Source of the DNA: Olsenella uli
GTDB lineage: Bacteria; Actinomycetota; Coriobacteriia; Coriobacteriales; Atopobiaceae
NCBI RefSeq assembly: GCF_016899935.1
Contig: NZ_JACJJK010000010.1
Span: 1 to 64,000 of the forward strand
Reading direction: 5' to 3'
DNA: 64,000 bases
This document shows positions 1 to 6,981 of this stretch, in pieces (position 1 is the stretch's first letter; each line of letters begins with the position of its first letter). The notes beneath the pieces were generated by a model. It was given only the letters and a program-made list of their open reading frames with translations. It ran no database searches and had not been told where the DNA came from. The translations under genes were made by a program, and so were the position numbers.

Positions 1-2
1 CC

Positions 3-284
3 GCCGACCCCCTGACGCTCGCCCCCCTCACCCGGATCCGCAACCTGCTCGCCGGCGTCAGCGCGGGCTCCCTGGCGCTCTGGGCCCTGCTGAACCTCAT
101 CTCCAACGTCGTCTTCAACGGTACCCGGACCGCCGAGTACGGCACGACGGCCTACTATGCGGCGTCCGACATGGCCGCGAACATCAACCTCCTGGCGGGC
201 GCGCTCAGCTACGTCGTCTCCGCCGCGCTCACCGCGCTGCTGGTCTCGATCGTGCTCATCGCGTATCGCAAGACGCTCAGGTAG
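3..284 (+). CDS. C-terminal end of a membrane protein (partial)
   Basis: An open frame runs from the left edge of the window to a TAG at 282-284, giving 93 residues with no start inside the window. It holds two hydrophobic stretches, one near the beginning (around LLAGVSAGSLALWALLNLIS) and one near the end (ALSYVVSAALTALLVSIVLIA), separated by a polar loop, and finishes with a short basic tail (YRKTLR). This is the pattern of the last two membrane helices of an integral membrane protein. Codon use and G+C match the neighbours. I do not recognise the family from this fragment. The gene is convergent with the minus-strand cytidylate-kinase-like gene that ends at 440. Confidence 0.75.
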   Translation, partial: ADPLTLAPLTRIRNLLAGVSAGSLALWALLNLISNVVFNGTRTAEYGTTAYYAASDMAANINLLAGALSYVVSAALTALLVSIVLIAYRKTLR

Positions 285-321
285 CGCACGGTTCTTCTCG
301 GCTACTCGCGCGCCATCGAAA

Positions 322-394
322 TAACGCGCTGAATCGTACAAGTACGTTATTCTCAACTGCGGATATAGATAGTTGTGCTTGATTCAGCACGTTA
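322..394. repeat. AT-rich inverted repeat between convergent genes
   Basis: A 14-bp arm at 322-335 (TAACGCGCTGAATC) is repeated inverted at 381-394 with one mismatch. Between them lies a shorter dyad (CGTAC-AA-GTACG) followed by CGTTATT, which is the inverse of AATAACG at the left edge. The stretch is clearly poorer in G+C than its surroundings. It lies between the 3' ends of two convergent genes, so it is not in a promoter position. There is no clear U-tract, so a simple intrinsic terminator is not evident. A binding site or the relic of an element are both possible. Confidence 0.5.
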
Positions 395-439
395 ATCGGC
401 GCCGCCTGCGCACACCGCCGCCGCGCGCGGCCGGCCCGC

Positions 440-1141
440 TCACTCCCCGCCCGGGGCCTCCGGCGCCCGGCGCTTCGCCAGTTCCTCGAGCTTGGCGCGG
501 TAGGCCGCCTCGATGACCTCGCAGCAGCCCTCCCGGCCAAAGGCCGCGCGGTCCACCACCAGGCTCTTGTGGTCGTGCAGCCGGCACCTGCCCGCCGAGT
601 AGCGCCGGTAGAACGCCTCGCGCTCGCGCTGCCGCTGGCGCACGAGCCGCTCGCCCCGGGCCCTGCTGAGCCCGCGCTTGGCGCGCACGATCTCCACGCG
701 CGCGGAGAACGGCGCCGTCACCAGCACGGAGACCACGTTGGGGTTGGCGCGCAGGATGTACTCGGAGAGGCGTCCCACGATGATGCACGGGCGGCTGCTG
801 CCCAGGTCCGTGATGACCCGGGCCACGGCGTCGAAGAGCTCGTCGCCACGGGTGCGGGCGTCCGCGCGGTCCGGGAGGAAGGCCCCGGAGGCAGCTGCGG
901 GGCGCTCGTCGAAGGCGGCCACGTCATCCACCGAGGCGCCGTTGCGCAGGGCGGCGCGAACGAGGATCTCGTTGTCGTAGAGCGGCAGGCCCAGCCGCAC
1001 GGAGAGCATCTTCCCTATCTCGTGGCCCTCCGCGCCGAAGTCGCGCGCGATGGTGATGACGACGGGCGCGTCCGCCACGTCGGCGAGCGCGGGGTCCGGC
1101 GGGGCCGCGGGTGCGACGGGCTTCTCGGGCATGGTCTGCAT
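440..1141 (-). CDS. Cytidylate kinase-like family protein
   Basis: 233 residues. After a Pro/Ala-rich start, the motif VVITIARDFGAEGHEIGKML marks the nucleotide-binding N-terminus of the cytidylate-kinase-like P-loop family (AAA_26 type). Further on are DNEILV, a SSRPCIIVGRLSEYIL strand-helix and a basic C-terminal half with RARGERLVRQRQREREAFYRRY, all typical of this family. Members are often annotated as cytidylate kinase-like, but their substrate is not established and the true cmk is a separate gene. The ATG at 1141 has the ribosome site GAGGGGAG seven bases upstream; a second ATG lies three codons in. A permease remnant lies just upstream in the same direction. Confidence 0.8.
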   Translation of the reverse strand: MQTMPEKPVAPAAPPDPALADVADAPVVITIARDFGAEGHEIGKMLSVRLGLPLYDNEILVRAALRNGASVDDVAAFDERPAAASGAFLPDRADARTRGDELFDAVARVITDLGSSRPCIIVGRLSEYILRANPNVVSVLVTAPFSARVEIVRAKRGLSRARGERLVRQRQREREAFYRRYSAGRCRLHDHKSLVVDRAAFGREGCCEVIEAAYRAKLEELAKRRAPEAPGGE

Positions 1142-1159
1142 GGCGGTTCTCCCCTCTCG

Positions 1160-1591
1160 CTAGGCCGCGACCAGCCGTCGCTGGTAGGCGCGCACCAGAA
1201 GCGATATGCCGAACTTCAGCGCGAAGTACATCAGGAACACGAGGCCATAGAGCAGCAGCACCTGGCTGAGGCTCGTGGTGTAGCCCATCACGACCTTGGC
1301 GGAGAACATGAGCTCGGCCACGTTGATGCCCGCAAGGTACGAGGAGTCCTTGATGACCGTGGTGCACTGGCTGAAGAGCGCCGGGACGATGGTGCGGAAC
1401 GTCTGCGGCAGGATGACGTGGCGCATCGTCGAGAAGAACCCGAAGCCCTGGCTCTGCGCGGCCTCGAACTGGCTTCGGGAGATCGAGTTGAACCCTCCGC
1501 GCACGATCTCCGCCACGACCGCGGAGGTGAAGATCGTGAACGCCAGCACCGAGACGAAGACGTCGGAGCCCTTGACCGTAAGGTAAATGAC
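1160..1591 (-). pseudogene. Truncated amino-acid ABC transporter permease
   Basis: The frame ending at 1160 encodes about 140 residues that match only the C-terminal half of a polar amino-acid (HisM/GlnP type) permease. The conserved EAA-loop region is visible as AEIVRGGFNSISRSQFEAAQ with SQGFGFFSTMRHVILPQ after it, followed by IKDSSYLAGINVAELMFSA and the last membrane helix. Homology stops near VKGSDVFVSVLAF. Upstream, the frame runs into a terminator and three tRNA genes with no plausible start codon or ribosome site. The first membrane helices are missing. I read this as a gene cut off at the tRNA locus. No partner ATP-binding or solute-binding gene is present in the window. Confidence 0.75.
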
Positions 1592-1627
1592 CGACGAAAC
1601 GTGAGGAGGAGGCGGCGCTCGGGCAAG

Positions 1628-1659
1628 AAAAAGGGCCGACACCCTGAGGCACCGACCCT
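1628..1659 (-). terminator. Rho-independent terminator of the tRNA operon
   Basis: On the minus strand, just after the last tRNA-Glu, a 12-bp stem (with several G-U pairs) closes a TCAG loop and is followed by a run of T residues (CCCTTTTTC). Stem arms are 1648-1659 and 1632-1643, and the T-run covers 1628-1632. Position and structure fit termination of the tRNA transcript before the permease remnant. Confidence 0.85.
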
Positions 1660-1666
1660 GAACGTT

Positions 1667-1743
1667 TGGTAGCCCGTACCAGATTCGAACTGGTGATCTC
1701 CGCCTTGAGAGGGCGGCGTCCTGAACCGCTAGACGAACGGGCC
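1667..1743 (-). tRNA. tRNA-Glu (CTC), downstream copy
   Basis: The minus strand folds as a complete cloverleaf: acceptor GGCCCGT/ACGGGCT, anticodon stem CCGCC/GGCGG around the loop CTCTCAA (anticodon CTC, Glu), T-arm ACCAG-TTCGAAT-CTGGT, and an encoded CCA. It is identical to the copy at 1747-1823; the two form a perfect 80-bp tandem duplication. Confidence 0.97.
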
Positions 1744-1746
1744 GTT

Positions 1747-1823
1747 TGGTAGCCCGTACCAGATTCGAACTGGTGATCTCCGCCTTGAGAGGGCGGCGTC
1801 CTGAACCGCTAGACGAACGGGCC
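1747..1823 (-). tRNA. tRNA-Glu (CTC), upstream copy
   Basis: Same sequence as the neighbouring tRNA-Glu, including the encoded CCA. It lies between tRNA-Gln and the second tRNA-Glu in one transcript. The exact identity of both gene and short spacer points to a recent tandem duplication or gene conversion. Confidence 0.97.
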
Positions 1824-1852
1824 ACATATGCGATTGTGAGGCAAGCGGCAAA

Positions 1853-1926
1853 TGGCTGGGACTGAGAGAGTCGAACTCCCGTTGACGGAACCAGAATCCG
1901 CTGTCCTACCACTAGACGAAGTCCCA
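1853..1926 (-). tRNA. tRNA-Gln (CTG)
   Basis: Minus-strand cloverleaf with acceptor TGGGACT/AGTCCCA, D-arm with GTCTAGTGGTAGGAC, anticodon loop TTCTGGT (anticodon CTG, Gln), T-loop TTCGACT and an encoded CCA. It is the first gene of the Gln-Glu-Glu operon, just downstream of a strong promoter. Confidence 0.96.
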
Positions 1927-1962
1927 ATCTGCCACTTCGTGCGCCTCTCAGCGCAAGGAAGT

Positions 1963-1991
1963 ACTATACGGGAACTCCCCCGGAAGCGCAA
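1963..1991 (-). promoter_or_regulatory. Promoter of the tRNA operon
   Basis: On the minus strand, -35 TTGCGC (1986-1991) and -10 TATAGT (1963-1968) are separated by exactly 17 bp. The predicted start lies about 30 bases before the mature 5' end of tRNA-Gln. This is one of the best sigma-70-type matches in the window. Confidence 0.85.
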
Positions 1992-2024
1992 CCGTCATTT
2001 TTTGGAGAAGTTGTGCGCTAAAAC

Positions 2025-2057
2025 TTGCCTAAAAGGGGTCTGACCCCTTTTAGGCAA
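2025..2057. repeat. 31-bp perfect palindrome (TGCCTAAAAGGGGTC family), copy 1
   Basis: Arms of 15 bp (TGCCTAAAAGGGGTC and its exact complement) flank a single central base; one further pair extends each end. The element sits directly after the stop codon of cca and is followed on that strand by AAGTTTTAG, so it could act as a terminator. The same palindrome occurs at 49860-49890 and 50951-50981. A related one with a different outer arm is at 30762-30792. Confidence 0.9.
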
Positions 2058-3452
2058 CTACCAGCGGAGCCAGGCGAGAAGGGCGGCGCGCTCGTTGGGG
2101 ACCTCGCCGTCCTTGACGGCCTCCAGAAGCTGCGCGAGGACCATGCCCACGCCGGGCCCGGGCTCGATCCCGCGCTCGCGGATCACGTCCGCACCGCCCA
2201 CGGCGAGGTCGCGCACGCGCCACACCCCTCCGGCCGCAAGCTCGCGGCGCAGCGCCGCGCTCATGGCGTCGAGCTCCACCGCGTAGCCCATGCACCGCGG
2301 CGCCTTGGCGACCGCGTCCGCGCGCTTGAGGTCGAGCAGGGCAAAGGCCAGCGGCCGCGCCTGCCCCGGCGCCGCCGCCTCCAGCTCCGCGAGCATCCGC
2401 CGCATGGAGGGCGCCGCCGCGCGGATCTCGAAGTCGTGCAGCAGCACGAGCGCCGCTGCCGCACGCGTCACCTCTCCCGGAACCGCCAGGCGCCCCATCA
2501 CGCGCCGCGCCACGCGCGCCCCCTCCTCCGGGTGTCCGAAGAAGTGCCCGCGCCCGGAGACGTCCTCGCTCCAGCAGGCCGGCTTGGCCACGTCGTGCAG
2601 GAGCGCCGCCCAGCGCAGCGCCGGCAGCGGCCGGCCGCCCGCGAACTCCTCCGCGCCCGCGCAGACGCGCGCCGTGTGCTCGAGCACGTCGTGGGCGTGA
2701 TAGGGGCTCCTCTGGTCAAAGCCCGCCATCGGCCCGAGCTCCGGCACCGCGGCCGCGAGCACGGAAAACTCGTGGCGCAGCGCCCACGCCGTGCGCCCCG
2801 TAGCGAGGATCCCGTCCAGCTCCTGGCCGATGCGCTCCGAGGCGATGTCCGCGAGCCCCGGCGCGCACGCCTCGAGCGCGGCCTGCGTGGCGGGCTCGAT
2901 CGCGGCGCCCAGACGGCAGGCGAAGCGCACCGCCCGCAGCACGCGCAGCGCGTCCTCCTCGAAGCGCCTCCGGGGCTCCCCCACCGCGCGGATGACGCGC
3001 GCCGCGAGGTCCTTCTCGCCGCCGAAGGGGTCGAGCAGGCCGCGCTCGGGGTGGAAGGCCATCGCGTTCACCGTGAAGTCGCGCCGCGCCAGGTCCTCGC
3101 GCACGTCCGTGACGAAGCGCACCTCGTCCGGGTGGCGCCGGTCCGAGTAGGTCCCCTCCACGCGGTAGGTCGTCGTCTCCACGGGGTGCCCGTCCACGAC
3201 GGCCGTGACTGTCCCGTGGTCGGTCCCCGTCTCGTGCACGGCCATGCCTGCGGCGCGCAGCACGCGCGCGGTCTCCCGCCACGGGGCCGAGGTCGTCACG
3301 TCCACGTCGTGGCCCGGCCGGCCGAGAAGGGCGTCGCGCACCCAGCCGCCCACGACCCAGGCCTCGAAGCCGGCCGCCTCGAGCGCGTCCAGCACCCGCC
3401 GCGCGTAGGCGGGCAGCTCGCGCGCCAGGCGCGCCTCGGTCACGGCGTCCAT
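2058..3452 (-). CDS. cca: CCA tRNA nucleotidyltransferase
   Basis: 464 residues. The N-terminal nucleotidyltransferase head carries the signature VVGGWVRDALLGRPGHDVDV with its aspartates, followed by RRDFTVNAMAF and a DPFGG motif typical of CCA-adding enzymes. The C-terminal part contains an HD domain (RWAALLHDVAKPACW), so this is the class II poly(A)-polymerase-like form with HD phosphohydrolase. It adds or repairs the 3' CCA of tRNAs in the cytoplasm. The ATG at 3452 is preceded by GGGGGAGGTG and is preferred to an extended frame that would overlap pepC. It sits next to three tRNA genes, which already encode CCA, so repair may be its main role for those. The palindrome at 2025-2057 follows the stop. 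Confidence 0.93.
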   Translation of the reverse strand: MDAVTEARLARELPAYARRVLDALEAAGFEAWVVGGWVRDALLGRPGHDVDVTTSAPWRETARVLRAAGMAVHETGTDHGTVTAVVDGHPVETTTYRVEGTYSDRRHPDEVRFVTDVREDLARRDFTVNAMAFHPERGLLDPFGGEKDLAARVIRAVGEPRRRFEEDALRVLRAVRFACRLGAAIEPATQAALEACAPGLADIASERIGQELDGILATGRTAWALRHEFSVLAAAVPELGPMAGFDQRSPYHAHDVLEHTARVCAGAEEFAGGRPLPALRWAALLHDVAKPACWSEDVSGRGHFFGHPEEGARVARRVMGRLAVPGEVTRAAAALVLLHDFEIRAAAPSMRRMLAELEAAAPGQARPLAFALLDLKRADAVAKAPRCMGYAVELDAMSAALRRELAAGGVWRVRDLAVGGADVIRERGIEPGPGVGMVLAQLLEAVKDGEVPNERAALLAWLRW

Positions 3453-3470
3453 GCGAGCACCTCCCCCGCG

Positions 3471-3496
3471 CTTCTCGGCCCCTCGTTCTTCTCGCC
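3471..3496 (+). repeat. Dispersed 12-mer GTYCTTCTCGSC, intergenic copies
   Basis: The spacer between cca and pepC holds a partial copy (CTTCTCGGCC, from 3471) and an exact copy (GTTCTTCTCGCC, 3485-3496) of a 12-base word repeated across the window. Other exact intergenic copies start at 291, 6645, 6896 (minus), 16758 (minus), 27518, 34464 (minus), 36800, 37763 (minus), 51025 and 55464 (minus). Coding copies start for example at 3009, 8399, 9694, 10092 (minus), 13474, 19847 (minus), 26174, 30057 (minus), 47471 and 62929. See the finding on this word. Confidence 0.8.
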
Positions 3497-3576
3497 TGAT
3501 TCTAGCAGGAACGACGCCGCGACCCGGCCCGCCCGTGCTATGCTCGCCTCGGACGCCCCCGTGAGAAAGGACCCAC

Positions 3577-4941
3577 ATGACCAGCCCCGCGATCAGCCCC
3601 ATTACCGCCGACGACCTCGCCGCCGCCCGCGACGCCTTTGCCGCCGAGCGCGCCAGCGTCGTCGCCAGAAACGCCGTCACCTCCTCCGGCATCCGCGCCG
3701 CCGCGCGCGTGCCCGAGGCCGTGGCCGCCAACGCCATGACCTTTGACGTGGAGGTCCGCCAGGGCGAGCGCTGCGACCAGCAGCGATCCGGCCGCTGCTG
3801 GATGTTCGCGAGCCTGAACACCATGCGCCACCGCGTCATCTCCCGCTACGACCTCAAGACCTTCGAGCTCAGCCAGGCCTACCCCCTCTTCTGGGACAAG
3901 CTCGAGAAGAGCAACTGGTTCCTCGGGAACGTCCTGGACACCCTGGACGAGCCGCTCGACGGGCGCCTCGTGAGCTACCTCCTCTCGGACCCGGTCTGCG
4001 ACGGCGGCCAGTGGGACATGTTCCGCAGCCTCGTCCGCAAGTACGGCGTGGTGCCCAAGGAGGCCATGCCCGAGACCGCGTGCTCGCGCAACACGCGCGA
4101 GCTGGACAAGTACCTGACGCGCTACCTGCGCGGGTGCGCGCGGCGCCTGCGCGAGAGCGCGGGGGCGGGCGTCGGCGGGGACGACCTGCGCGCCATGTGC
4201 GCCGAGATGATGGGCGACGTCCACCGTCTCCTGGTGACCTGCCTCGGCATGCCGCCCGAGCGCTTTGACGTGCGCCTGCGCGACAAGGACGACGAGCTCG
4301 TGCTCTCCGGCACCTTCACGCCGACCGAGTTCTTCGCCGAGGCCGTTGGCATGGAGCTCGACGACTACGTGAGCCTCATCTCCGCCCCCACCGCCGACAA
4401 GCCCTTCGGGCACGTCTACACCGTGAGCCGCCTGGGCAACGTCGTGGAGGACGGCGGCGTGCGCTACCTCAACCTGCCGGTCGAGCGCCTGAAGGAGGCG
4501 GCCGTGGCGCAGCTGAGGGACGGCCTGCCCGTCTGGTTTGGCTGCGACGTGGACCAGAGCTACGTGCGCGCGGAGGGCATCATGGACACGGCGGCGCTCG
4601 ACGTGGACGCGCTCTTCGGCTTCCCAGTGGAGGGCTGCCTGAACCGCGCGGAGCGCCTGGACTACGGAGAGTCCCTCATGACCCACGCGATGGTCCTCGA
4701 GGGCGTGAACCTGGACACCGACGGGCGTCCCACGCTCTGGAAGGTCGAGAACAGCTGGGGCAAGGAGCACGGTCGCGACGGCTTTGACACGCTCTCCGAC
4801 GCGTGGTTCGACGAGTACGTCTACCAGGTCGTGGTTGACCGGCGCTACCTCACGGAGGAGGAGCGCGCCGCCTACGAGACCGAGGAGGCCCGCGTGCTCG
4901 CGCCGTGGGACCCGATGGGCTCGCTCGCGCGCGTGCGGTAG
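3577..4941 (+). CDS. pepC: Aminopeptidase C (C1 family, bleomycin-hydrolase type)
   Basis: 454 residues, the normal length for bacterial PepC. The papain-like catalytic residues are visible: Cys74 in CDQQRSGRCWMFASLN, His370 in LMTHAMVLEGV and Asn392 in KVENSWG. No signal peptide is seen, in keeping with a cytoplasmic cysteine aminopeptidase that trims peptides from the N-terminus. The ATG at 3577 follows GAAAGGA at good spacing. The gene stands alone between divergent cca and the convergent YigZ-family gene. The first 40 residues are Ala-rich and less conserved. Confidence 0.93.
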   Translation: MTSPAISPITADDLAAARDAFAAERASVVARNAVTSSGIRAAARVPEAVAANAMTFDVEVRQGERCDQQRSGRCWMFASLNTMRHRVISRYDLKTFELSQAYPLFWDKLEKSNWFLGNVLDTLDEPLDGRLVSYLLSDPVCDGGQWDMFRSLVRKYGVVPKEAMPETACSRNTRELDKYLTRYLRGCARRLRESAGAGVGGDDLRAMCAEMMGDVHRLLVTCLGMPPERFDVRLRDKDDELVLSGTFTPTEFFAEAVGMELDDYVSLISAPTADKPFGHVYTVSRLGNVVEDGGVRYLNLPVERLKEAAVAQLRDGLPVWFGCDVDQSYVRAEGIMDTAALDVDALFGFPVEGCLNRAERLDYGESLMTHAMVLEGVNLDTDGRPTLWKVENSWGKEHGRDGFDTLSDAWFDEYVYQVVVDRRYLTEEERAAYETEEARVLAPWDPMGSLARVR

Positions 4942-4986
4942 CAAAGCTGACGGGGCGCGGCGCTCGGACGGCCGAACCGCGCCCCG

Positions 4987-5631
4987 CTAGAACTCCGCGA
5001 AGCGCGGCTCCCCCGCACGCGCCAGCTCCTCGCCGTTCGCGAGCTCGCGCACGGCCGAGCAGAACCGCTCCTCGTCGCCCGCGCGGAACACGCACGTGAG
5101 CTGCACGTCCTCGGCGAAGAGCTGCTCGGTCACGCGCCCGCCGGCCTCGGCGCACAGCCGCGCCACCCGGTCGTAGAGCGCGTAGGGCAGCTGGACCGTC
5201 ACCGGGCAGACGAGCGTCATCTCTGAGACCGCACCGTTCTTCTCGGCCGCCGCCACCGCCGCCTGCGCCGCAGCGGTGTAGGCGCGCACGAGGCCCCCCG
5301 GCCCGAGCAGCGTCCCGCCGAAGTAGCGCGTCACCACGCAGCACACGTCCGCGAGGCCCGCGCCGCGCAGGACCTCCAGCACCGGCATCCCGCTCGTGCG
5401 GCTGGGCTCGCCGTCGTCCGAGCAGCGCTCGCGGCCGTCCGCCAGGACCCATGCGGGCACGTTGTGGCGCGCGTCATGGTGGCGGGAGCGCACCTCGGCG
5501 AGAAACGCCTCGGCCTCGGCCTCGCTGCCCACGTGCCTGAGCTGTGCGATGAAGCGGCTGCGACGGTCCTCGACCTCGCCCGTCGCCTCGGTGCCCGCCC
5601 GCAGCGTCCGGTAGCCGCCCGCCGGGCTCAT
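4987..5631 (-). CDS. YigZ/IMPACT family protein
   Basis: About 214 residues. The N-terminal UPF0029 domain is recognisable from EDRRSRFIAQL, SRHHDARHNVPAW, DGEPSRTSGMPVLEVL and VTRYFGGTLLGPGGLVRAY; a C-terminal DUF1949-like part follows. Bacterial YigZ/YvyE proteins are small ribosome- or nucleotide-associated factors of uncertain role; eukaryotic IMPACT links to GCN2 signalling. The ATG at 5631 overlaps the TGA of the upstream EIIA gene by one base (TGATG), with GAGGTG ahead of it, which suggests translational coupling. A GTG at 5643 in the same frame is an alternative start. Confidence 0.87.
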   Translation of the reverse strand: MSPAGGYRTLRAGTEATGEVEDRRSRFIAQLRHVGSEAEAEAFLAEVRSRHHDARHNVPAWVLADGRERCSDDGEPSRTSGMPVLEVLRGAGLADVCCVVTRYFGGTLLGPGGLVRAYTAAAQAAVAAAEKNGAVSEMTLVCPVTVQLPYALYDRVARLCAEAGGRVTEQLFAEDVQLTCVFRAGDEERFCSAVRELANGEELARAGEPRFAEF

Positions 5632-6164
5632 CACGGGACGCACCTCATCACGGCGGCGCCGGCGGCGACGTCTTCCGCCGGGAGCACCTCGACGCGCGAG
5701 AAGTCGTCCGGGTTGGTGACGGTGACCACGACCGTGTCGTCGAGCCCGCGCGCCTCCATGAGGGAGCGGTCGAACCCCAGGACCGGCTCGCCCGCGCGGA
5801 CCGCGTCGCCCTTGCGCACGAGCTGCCTGAAGCCCGCCCCGCGCAGCGCCACGGAGTCGAGCCCCACGTGGAGCAGGACCTCGGCGCCGCTCTCGGCGCG
5901 TATGAGCAGGGCGTGCCTGGTCTTGACCTCGGCGGCGACGACGCCGGTGACCGGCGCGTACGCCACGTCGCCCGCCGGCGCGATCCCCAGCCCGACGCCG
6001 AGCATGCCCCCCGAGAACGCCGGGTCGCCTACGTCGCCGAGCGCAATCGCGCGCCCCGTCACCGGGGCGAGCACGGCCTGGGGGTCCTCGGGGGTGGGCA
6101 CAGGCTTGAGCGTCGGCTTGGCGCGGTCGGCGAGCGCCCGGCCCAGCTTGTCGAACAGACCCAC
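5631..6164 (-). CDS. PTS glucose-type EIIA component
   Basis: 177 residues with the EIIA-Glc fold: LAPVTGRAIALGDVGDPAFS, GVGLGIAPAGDVAYAPVTG, HALLIRAESGAEVLLHVGLD and a C-terminal PAEDV segment. The histidine in LLHVGLD is the expected phosphate acceptor, charged by HPr. As a free-standing EIIA it can serve one or several IIBC permeases encoded elsewhere and may have a regulatory role. The GTG start at 6164 (VGLFDKLG) has GGAAAGGCAGG upstream. The reading frame continues beyond this point into the RNase P RNA gene on the other strand, which is not a credible extension. It forms a two-gene unit with the YigZ-family gene. Confidence 0.88.
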   Translation of the reverse strand: MGLFDKLGRALADRAKPTLKPVPTPEDPQAVLAPVTGRAIALGDVGDPAFSGGMLGVGLGIAPAGDVAYAPVTGVVAAEVKTRHALLIRAESGAEVLLHVGLDSVALRGAGFRQLVRKGDAVRAGEPVLGFDRSLMEARGLDDTVVVTVTNPDDFSRVEVLPAEDVAAGAAVMRCVP

Positions 6165-6261
6165 GTACCTGCCTTTCCGCAGCATGCCGCCACGCGGGCG
6201 GCCCTTCACACGCAAGTATTGTAGAACAAGCGGAGGGAGCCGGCGCAAGGCGCGTTCATGG

Positions 6262-6267
6262 TAGAAT
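6262..6267 (+). promoter_or_regulatory. -10 element of the RNase P RNA gene
   Basis: TAGAAT lies seven bases before the predicted 5' end of the RNA (6275). No convincing -35 hexamer is present at the matching distance, so only the -10 is called. Confidence 0.5.
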
Positions 6268-6274
6268 CGACCAC

Positions 6275-6635
6275 GCGAGGTGGGCCAGGCGACCGCGGGA
6301 CGCGCTTGCGCGTCATGAGGAAAGTCCGGGCTCCCCAGGGCAGGATGCCGGCTAACGGCCGGGCGGGGTAACCCGACGGAAAGCGCCGCAGAAAAGAAGA
6401 CTCCAACTGGCCGGCCCTCGGGCCGCGCAAAGGGAAAAGCTGAAACGGTGGTGTAAGAGACCACCAGCGTCGTGGCAACACGGCGGCTTGGCAAGCCCCA
6501 TCCGGAGCAAACGCAAATAGGAGCGCCATGGTGTGGCCCGCACTGCGCTCGGGTTGCGCGCTAGAGGCGGTCGGTGACGACCGTCGTAGATAAATGGCCG
6601 CCCACGACAGAACCCGGCTTACAGGCCCACCTCGC
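6275..6635 (+). ncRNA. rnpB: RNase P RNA (type A)
   Basis: The conserved core is clear: GAGGAAAGTCCGGGCTCCCC followed by CAGGATGCCGGCTAACGGCC near the 5' end, AGAGACCACCAGC in the middle, then CGGCTTGGCAAGCCC, and AAATGGCCGCCC with ACAGAACCCGGCTTACAGG at the 3' end. Helix P1 is formed by GCGAGGTGGGCC at 6275-6286 and its complement at 6624-6635. The length of 361 nt fits a high-GC type A ribozyme. It processes tRNA 5' ends together with the protein RnpA, not encoded here. The gene stands alone and is followed by a repeat array. Confidence 0.96.
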
Positions 6636-6660
6636 ACCTTCGTCGTTCTTCTCGCCCGCT

Positions 6661-6893
6661 CCGAGAATCCGGGGCCGTGTTCCGGCGGCGTCCGGGAATT
6701 AGGGGGCTTGTCCCGGGCGCTTCCGCAAATCCGTGGGGTTGCGCGCCGGAGGGGCCGTGCGGGCGCGCACGGTCGGCGATTCCCGGAAGAATCCGGGTCA
6801 GGGTCGGCGATTCTCGGAACGCTCTGCGCACGGTCCCGAATTCTTGGACGTCCCCGCAACAACCCCGGGAATTTCAGGAAGAGCCCCGACAGG
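6661..6893. repeat. Mirrored 31-bp repeat array, locus A
   Basis: Between rnpB and the divIVA terminator lie several degenerate copies of the unit built from (G/C)CTTGTCCCGG and CGTCCGGGAAT(C/T), first in one direction and then, after a centre rich in GCGC around 6735-6775, in the inverse direction (GTCGGCGATTCCCGG, GTCGGCGATTCTCGG). The same unit forms arrays at 15948-16755, 34490-34762 and 55325-55560. Exact copies of the 12-mer GTYCTTCTCGSC bracket this locus at 6645 and 6896. No credible coding frame is present; the 31-bp period shifts frame. Confidence 0.75.
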
Positions 6894-6922
6894 CGGCCGA
6901 GAAGGACCGCGCGCCCGCCACG

Positions 6923-6957
6923 AAAAAACGACCCCGGGCCCTCACGGTCCGGGGTCG
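6923..6957 (-). terminator. Strong terminator at the end of the dcw cluster
   Basis: On the minus strand, 25 bases after the divIVA stop, a 9-bp GC stem (CGACCCCGG/CCGGGGTCG) with further inner pairing is followed by six T residues. It is placed to end the long division-gene transcript. Confidence 0.92.
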
Positions 6958-6981
6958 CGTGCGCTCGTTGCGCGCTGCGCG

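Noticed and set aside
1160-1927. Full-length 255-codon permease gene reading through the tRNA genes
   Set aside because: The first 110 codons are antisense-free translations of three tRNA genes and a terminator on the same strand; only the last 140 codons resemble a permease.
5631-6494. N-terminal extension of the EIIA gene to 287 codons
   Set aside because: It would read antisense through the RNase P RNA gene; the GTG at 6164 has a good ribosome site and gives normal EIIA length.
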